Shown here piece by piece: positions 59,037-64,000 of a stretch of DNA of 64,000 bases (position 1 is its first letter; the number at the start of each line of letters is the position of its first letter). This stretch comes from Tachypleus tridentatus. Taxonomy: Eukaryota > Arthropoda > Merostomata > Xiphosura > Limulidae. A program made the position numbers and the translations under genes. The stretch covers positions 148,797,592 to 148,861,591 of the forward strand of contig NC_134832.1 of the NCBI RefSeq assembly GCF_004210375.1, in the 5' to 3' direction. Below the pieces are notes generated by a model that did no database searches, was not told the origin of the DNA, and saw nothing but the letters and a program-made list of their open reading frames with translations.

Positions 59037-59482
59037 TTATATTAATCAATTTTCATTTTCTATTATTTTCATCAAGTTTTAATATACAAAACGCATGATT
59101 TGTGAGCATGCTTAGGGCTTTAAAGAGAAAATTGTAGTCTTGGAAACTTTCAGAATTGTAGACCTCAATATTTTAGGCTTAAAAATCAGTAGAGAAAACA
59201 AACAAAATTGGTTTTATTCACCGAGATTTAATGACAATTTCTGATTTTAGGCCTAACTTCCAAAACGAAAAAAAAATGACTATCAAATGATATCTATAAG
59301 AGCAAATAATAAAAGAATGTGAAAACCACATCGTATTGGGATATTTTTATACACAGTACACGAGTAAATAATTTCCAGCTTATTATAGTACTTAAGAAGA
59401 TTGAACTTCTAATCCATAATACAAGTTTGTCAGAGTTATAAGCTCTCCTTGTAGAAAAATATATTTCAACCAAACCATTATA
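59037..59482. other. spacer, no gene seen
   Basis: AT-rich single-copy DNA; no exon or element recognised. Confidence 0.4.
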
Positions 59483-59728
59483 GTTGTAAAAACACATGAA
59501 TCGAGGTAGTAGACTGTAAAAACACGAGTCAAGATAGTAATTGTGAAAATACGTAACTCAAGACAGTCGAGAAATAACACACATGGGTCAAGATGGTAAT
59601 TTTAAAATCACACAACTCAAGGTAGTTTAGAAGTGTAAAACACTGTCAAGATAGTATTTATGGAAACACATAACTCAAGGCAGCTGGTTAGTAAAACACA
59701 CAGTATAGTAGTTATAAAAACATATATC
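59483..59728. repeat. degenerate tandem repeat, about 30-bp units, 8 copies
   Basis: Units begin GTAAAAACAC or GTGAAAATAC and continue ATGAATCGAGGTAGTAG or GAGTCAAGATAGTAATT; TCAAGRYAGT is the shared core. Strongly worn, length varies 26-33 bp. Confidence 0.75.
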
Positions 59729-59839
59729 ATATAACATTAAAATACTTGTTTTATAAAGAATTTTCTTGAAAACAGTGCCTATGATGACACTTTGTTTGTG
59801 TAACGACAGCCATTTTTTTCCAGAAATTTTTCACTGTGC

Positions 59840-59955
59840 TTTCGTTATTATGCACAAAGCTACACAATAGACCATGTGCTCTGCCCACTAGGGGTATCAG
59901 AACCTAGTTTCTATCAGTATAATTCTACACTTGCTCCAGTGCCACCAGGTGGAGT
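59840..59955 (-). mobile_element. SINE B copy, antisense, diverged
   Basis: TATGCACAAAGCTACACAAT, AGACCATGTGCTCTGCCCAC, TAGGGGTATCAGAACCTAG and TTGCTCCAGTGCCACCAGG TG. The TSD is not clear. Confidence 0.65.
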
Positions 59956-60359
59956 AGTACACTGTGATAACGATAATTATCCTATTTTTACGAAACTTTT
60001 TTCTCTGATTGTTCACATTCTTTTGTACATGATTTACACAGATTGTTAACGATGAAACAGTCAGCGACCCTTTAGTTCGGAGTGGCACTTGTATAGGAAA
60101 CACTGGAGGACCTGTCCAGAAAAGAAGTACAAGAAAAGACAGTTTCAAAAAGATTTTCAAAACTTCTGTAAATTAGTCCTTCAGGGCTCCCTCTGGAAGT
60201 ATCAGTCCGAACTAAACACTCACTGGACATTTCATCTTTGTTTGTTCATCGATAATGTTTTCTGGCGCTTTTGCTCCATAATGCAGAATTCATACTTTGT
60301 CCAAATCCATTTGGTTTGTTCTGTAGTGAAATTAACCAGATCCATAACGGTTTCCAAGG
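59956..60359. other. stop-poor region, no supported exon
   Basis: Several frames are open on both strands, for example 60089-60409 plus, 59897-60160 minus, and a shorter minus frame about 60096-60251. None has a recognised domain. A pyrimidine-rich TTCTTTTCTGGACAG on the minus strand near 60110 looks like a splice acceptor but no matching exon could be settled. Confidence 0.3.
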
Positions 60360-60920
60360 TTTTTTTCTCCGTTATAAAGATAATCCTTGGTATAATACCT
60401 ATTTTCTGACAGCCTTCTTTCTCTCAGCAGAGAAATTAAAAGAATGTCATGAAACAGAAATCAGTTTTCGTAAGTAAAAATTACAAATGCAGATCTGACG
60501 TTTTTGGTCAGTTTTCTATAATAAGAGATAATTTTTGTAATACTGTTTATTTTCTGCTCGTATTCTCTTTACAACAGAGATAATCCTCTTAATATGTTTT
60601 CCAACACTTATATACATAATAAATATATCTAATATATCTAATATATTTCTCTAACATTTCTCTGTGATAATAACCATATGTATATGTTTATTATACGACC
60701 ATCTTTACAATAATGATAAACCCCATTCATACTTTTCTCCATAAAGACAATAATCAGGTGAAAACTGGTTGAACACTCTTCTATCTATAATAACAAAAGT
60801 GTTTCAAACATTATCTTTACCACTCTGTGTAATTAATATAATACAGCAAATGTTATTTATGTGTATATACATTCTAACACTTCTTTTTGTAACGAAAATA
60901 ATTCTATTTGTAATAAACAA
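60360..60920. repeat. ancient decayed tandem array
   Basis: A worn motif recurs: CTCCGTTATAAAGATAATCC, CTATAATAAGAGATAATTTT, TTTACAACAGAGATAATCCT, TCTGTGATAATAACC, CTTTACAATAATGATAAACC, CTCCATAAAGACAATAATC, CTATCTATAATAACAAAAG and TTTTTGTAACGAAAATAATTC. Spacing varies (about 32-150 bp). Low similarity, so this is tentative. Confidence 0.4.
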
Positions 60921-62024
60921 ATCACTGAAACAAGTAAAAGCTATTTTCTCTTCACTCAGAATTTACAGTTATTACCAAACATATCCTTATTAATAAAAAT
61001 GTATTAAACAAATATAATTTCAGTATTTAAAGGCTTAAAATAATCTATCAGGACTCCAGGATTAACTTACCATACAGCTCCAATCAAAACAAAGTGTGCA
61101 TTTTTTTCATCATCTTCTCCTATCTAAACATTTGTTATAATCACTTACGAGGTATTTTTTTGGCTTTTGCCCTCCATTTTGTCCTATTCTGTATTAAGAG
61201 CTACAACCACACTATTTTACCACTTCCTCTCCTATTACATTCATCTGCACATATTCTAAGTTTGGAATTATACTTTTCATAATTTACACTTAAATATCTC
61301 TATGGTAAAAAAATATTTGAATATTTTTGGATGGTAATGTCTAATGATTACAGATTTTCAATAGTATTACATATAATATTTATGGTTTCCTCCAACTACA
61401 ACATCAAAACTCTCTTGTGAAAGTGTATCAATGAATAATTTTAATGAATAAATATGGTGGAAATTTTTATTGCACCAACCAGTCAAGTCAGCACAAATAA
61501 TATTCTGTCAAGTCTAAGTCCATTTCAAACTTCCTGCTAAAATTAACCCCAGTCTTTAAAGGGTTTTGTTTCTCAATCAAACTCATTATGCATGTATTCA
61601 TGTCTTTCAGCTCCTCTGGTGGTGTTATACTGAAGTACACTTTTATATATACATAAAAGATAATCACAGTGGTGAAATAAAGTTAAAATACATTACTACT
61701 TATTACATAAAAATCACACACAAACACACACACACACAATTCTTTTTTTCTTTGTAAAATTATGAGACATTTCTTCATTGCCTATTTGATAATAGTCCCC
61801 ATTACAGTAATAGTAACATTACTACAATCACAACTGTCCTTTTAAGCACAAAACCTGTTTTCAGATACCACATTATACTTGGGTCAGACAGATGGGTTTT
61901 CCTCAACAAAAGCTGTTGAAAAAACCCATCGTGATTGCAGCCACAGAAGCTGCAAGTTGAACAGCTTATAACCTTACATATGTCGTAAATAACTGAAAGA
62001 ATAATGTTGACTGAAAACAAGTAG
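60921..62024. other. spacer, no gene seen
   Basis: AT-rich DNA. A CA dinucleotide tract lies near 61718-61738. Small frames here have no recognised motif. Confidence 0.4.
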
Positions 62025-62537
62025 CAAGGTTCCAGTCACAGTCAGCAGGTCTTGGAGCTATCTACTGGGCCCTGGTTCCAGTCACAGTCAGCAGGTCTTG
62101 GAGCTATCTACTGTGCCCAGGTTCCAGTCACAGTCAGCAGGTCTTGGAGCTATCTACTGTGCCCTGGTTCCAGTCACAGTCAGCAGGTCTTGGAGCTATC
62201 TACTGTGCCCTGGTTCCAGTCACAGTCAGCAGGTCTTGGAGCTATCTACTGTGCCCAGGTTCCAGTCACAGTCAGCAGGTCTTGGAGCCATCTACTGTGC
62301 CCTGGTTCCAGTCACAGTCAGCAGGTCTTGGAGCCATCTACTGTGCCCAGGTTCCAGCCACAGTCAGCAGGTCTTGGAGCTATCTACTGTGCCATGGTTC
62401 CAGCCACAGTCAGCAGGTCTTGGAGCTATCTACTGTGCCATGGTTCCAGCCACAGTCAGCAGGTCTTGGAGCTATCTACTGATGCCATGGTTCCAGCCAC
62501 AGTCAGCAGGTCTTGGAGCTATCTACTGGGCTCTGGT
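62025..62537 (+). repeat. 46-bp minisatellite, 11 units
   Basis: Units read CAGTCACAGTCAGCAGGTCT, TGGAGCTATCTACTGTGCCC and TGGTTC. Variants: CAGCCACAG, GAGCCATC, CCAGGTTC and CCATGGTTC. Units with CAGCCACAG and CCATGG cluster at the right end. Because 46 is not a multiple of three, the array reads through all three plus frames (112-192 codons open); this is not a gene. Confidence 0.97.
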
Positions 62538-63417
62538 CTGAAGGACCGATGCAACAATGGTCAAAGAAGGCTTACTTTGAGAACCATTGGTTACACAATA
62601 AGAAATATTGTCATTAACTCTAGACTTTAAGTCTGATCCCTGCCATAAGGCACCTCTTGTTGAGGGAAAGAGATCATGTGTTAAAAATCTTAACATGTTT
62701 AACTTGTAAGTGTTGGAATACAATGGTTTTCTAATACTTTTCTAATGTTATCAATGTCTTAGTTGTTCACTATATGTTACTTGGGAATTTGATAGCATAT
62801 TTGAACTTCCCCAGGTTATCTACTAAACACAAATTCCATTGTATTGGCAAAACATATGATGCTAGCTTCTTTATTTACAAAAGACAGTTCAATAGTATTA
62901 GACTTCGTGTTTTAAAAGTGTAACTTACTGCCATCTCCTGGCACATAATTGAATTATATATATGGTGAAAAGTAGTTAGGAATTGAGATGTTCTCACAAA
63001 CATGTCAAGATAAATACTGATGTTCTTACATTAAAACATAAATAAATACATTACATAAAACCCTAAGGAAAGTATCATGGATATACACATATTCAAATTA
63101 CAAAACTGTTATGGGTAACGCAAGTTTCTACTTTAGCTGGCCAAGACTGACTCTGAGAAGTTAAGTTTTCACTAGCATTGAATTAACATCAGTGAAAATT
63201 TTATTACAAAACTGATTTAAAAAACGTACCTTTTGCTTTAGCAGTAATGCCCTTTCAAATACCGTTAAAGTAAAAATAACAAACCAAACTATGACCAACA
63301 GTTTATTGTCATCAGTAATAACTGGGCAATTTACATCAAATCCCAATTTCTTCAGTTAACAGTAGTTAATTATCAGAGACATCTATGAGTAATATTTAGC
63401 ACTATCTGTCTTCAAAA
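62538..63417. other. spacer downstream of the ES1-like gene
   Basis: Single-copy DNA. One minus-strand stretch (63211-63340) could be an exon of another gene: it has hydrophobic codons (LLVIVWFVIFTLTVF) and ends at AAAAG|GTACGT, a good donor, but its upstream acceptor (AACTGAAG) lacks a pyrimidine tract. I do not annotate it as a gene. Confidence 0.35.
62929..62942 (-). promoter_or_regulatory. CTCF-like motif
   Basis: The minus strand reads CCAGGAGATGGCAG, one mismatch from the common CTCF core (CCASYAGRKGGCRS). Sequence match only. Confidence 0.35.
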
Positions 63418-63423
63418 TTTATT
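63418..63423 (-). terminator. polyadenylation signal of the ES1-like gene
   Basis: AATAAA on the minus strand (plus-strand TTTATT), 86 bp past the stop codon at 63510. The strand, spacing and hexamer fit a short 3' UTR. Confidence 0.6.
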
Positions 63424-63509
63424 TTTCTGCTTACTCAACAACTGCGACTGAGAAGGGAATGAACCTAGAAATTTGTCATTTTCTTGTCACTTATTTTTCA
63501 CTTCCGACC

Positions 63510-63644
63510 TTACTTATTTCTGATTAGTCCAAGCAGAGATTTAATCATTTCACCAATCCCATCGTAAATCTGATGAAAAAATGGGGTATCATACATGAAG
63601 GCAGGGGTAGTAACAATCAGGTTGCTTCTGTCAACAACCACATC
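63510..63644 (-). CDS. GATD3: last coding exon of ES1/GATD3-like protein (ElbB family)
   Basis: Minus-strand acceptor TAACTGTAGTGTTCAG is followed by 44 codons and TAA (63512-63510), exactly phase 0. The peptide carries VVVD, then VTTPAF and DGIGEMIKSLLGL, which match the C-terminal end of ES1 / GATD3 proteins (consensus VTTPAFM ... DGIGAMV+KVL as I remember it). ES1 is a mitochondrial member of the DJ-1/PfpI, class I glutamine-amidotransferase-like superfamily, homologous to bacterial ElbB; bacterial ElbB is reported to have glyoxalase activity, and the animal role is less clear. This exon covers only the last strand-helix part; the catalytic cysteine region would be in exons beyond 64000. 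The divergent tail (LIRNK) is slightly longer than usual. No stop or frameshift inside. Confidence 0.78.
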   Translation of the reverse strand, partial: DVVVDRSNLIVTTPAFMYDTPFFHQIYDGIGEMIKSLLGLIRNK

Positions 63645-64000
63645 CTGAACACTACAGTTAAGGTACTTTCACTTAAACAAAACTGTAAGTTAACTTTACG
63701 ACACACACTTAGAAATAGTGGACACAATAATGAATTTAAGTTTCAAATTACATCCTCACATTATAAGTTGTTTTTTGTACCATTCACCACCAATGACAGC
63801 TGCTAAATTGATTTGGTGTATAGTTTCTGCCTGTTACAATATTGATTGTAATATCTGTTGAGTTGTTTTTTTTTAATGTTGTGAGTAACTCATTATTATG
63901 GACTAGAAATCAATAAATGAATCCACAATTATGGTACATAAAACGATTAAAATATTATGATTAAAAGCTGATGGGAGAGGGGGCATATTGAACAGTTAAA
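63645..64000 (-). other. intron of the ES1-like gene (partial)
   Basis: AT-rich DNA upstream of the last exon on the minus strand. No further exon is visible before the window ends; a 77-codon plus-strand frame at 63573-63806 is a shadow that overlaps the real exon. Confidence 0.55.

Noticed and set aside
59897-60477. Overlapping frames and a splice-acceptor-like tract around 60.0-60.45 kb
   Set aside because: Frames on both strands are open but none has a recognisable domain, and part overlaps a worn tandem array.
62052-62630. Three overlapping plus-strand frames of 112-192 codons
   Set aside because: The 46-bp array rotates through all three frames, giving the same peptide set; not a gene.
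63161-63346. Minus-strand hydrophobic frame ending at AAAAG|GTACGT
   Set aside because: Good donor but a weak acceptor and no ATG at the start. It lies beyond the polyadenylation signal of the ES1-like gene; possible exon, not supported enough to call.

Overview
This is a eukaryotic, AT-rich, intron-scale genomic window, most likely from a chelicerate and probably a horseshoe crab (Xiphosura). That guess rests on about sixteen copies of a tRNA-derived SINE whose sequence I associate from memory with Limulus/Tachypleus DNA; it is not proven here. There is no bacterial gene organisation, operon or CRISPR. Most long open frames are by-products of tandem repeats.

Layout: 0.5-19.1 kb is one 18.6-kb satellite-like array (47/48-bp monomers, 95-bp dimers, higher-order blocks of about 1.6-1.75 kb). 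19-27 kb is a graveyard of mobile elements: tRNA-Thr-like SINEs (called SINE A), a second tRNA-derived SINE group (SINE B), a deleted Tc1-like element carrying a SINE insertion, and another internally deleted Tc1-like element. A likely terminal exon of an unknown membrane protein lies on the minus strand at 27.5 kb. 27.9-29.5 kb is a 51-bp minisatellite. A 5'-truncated Penelope-like retroelement with a GIY-YIG domain lies at 30.5-31.4 kb. 31.8-34.6 kb is a 34-bp minisatellite family split by a pogo-like MITE. 34.7-35.7 kb is a second copy of the first Tc1-like element, and 36.7-40.9 kb holds a 32-bp and a 53-bp array.

Two host genes can be argued for. A plus-strand secreted protein of about 599 residues is inferred from a signal-peptide exon (41881-41959, followed by a consensus splice donor) and a large terminal exon (56351-58071) with a strong acceptor and matching phase. 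Its 14.4-kb intron holds SINEs and several minisatellites, including a 34-bp array of about 2.8 kb. At the right edge, 63510-63644 on the minus strand is the last coding exon of an ES1/GATD3 (ElbB-like) gene, with an AATAAA signal downstream; the rest lies beyond the window.

Tandem arrays of at least a dozen different unit sequences make up roughly half of the window. The best material for a second look is this repeat load and its history: higher-order structure, arrays split by transposons, an array that starts in a SINE tail, and two Tc1 copies sharing the same lesions. I found no convincing new enzymatic or defence system.
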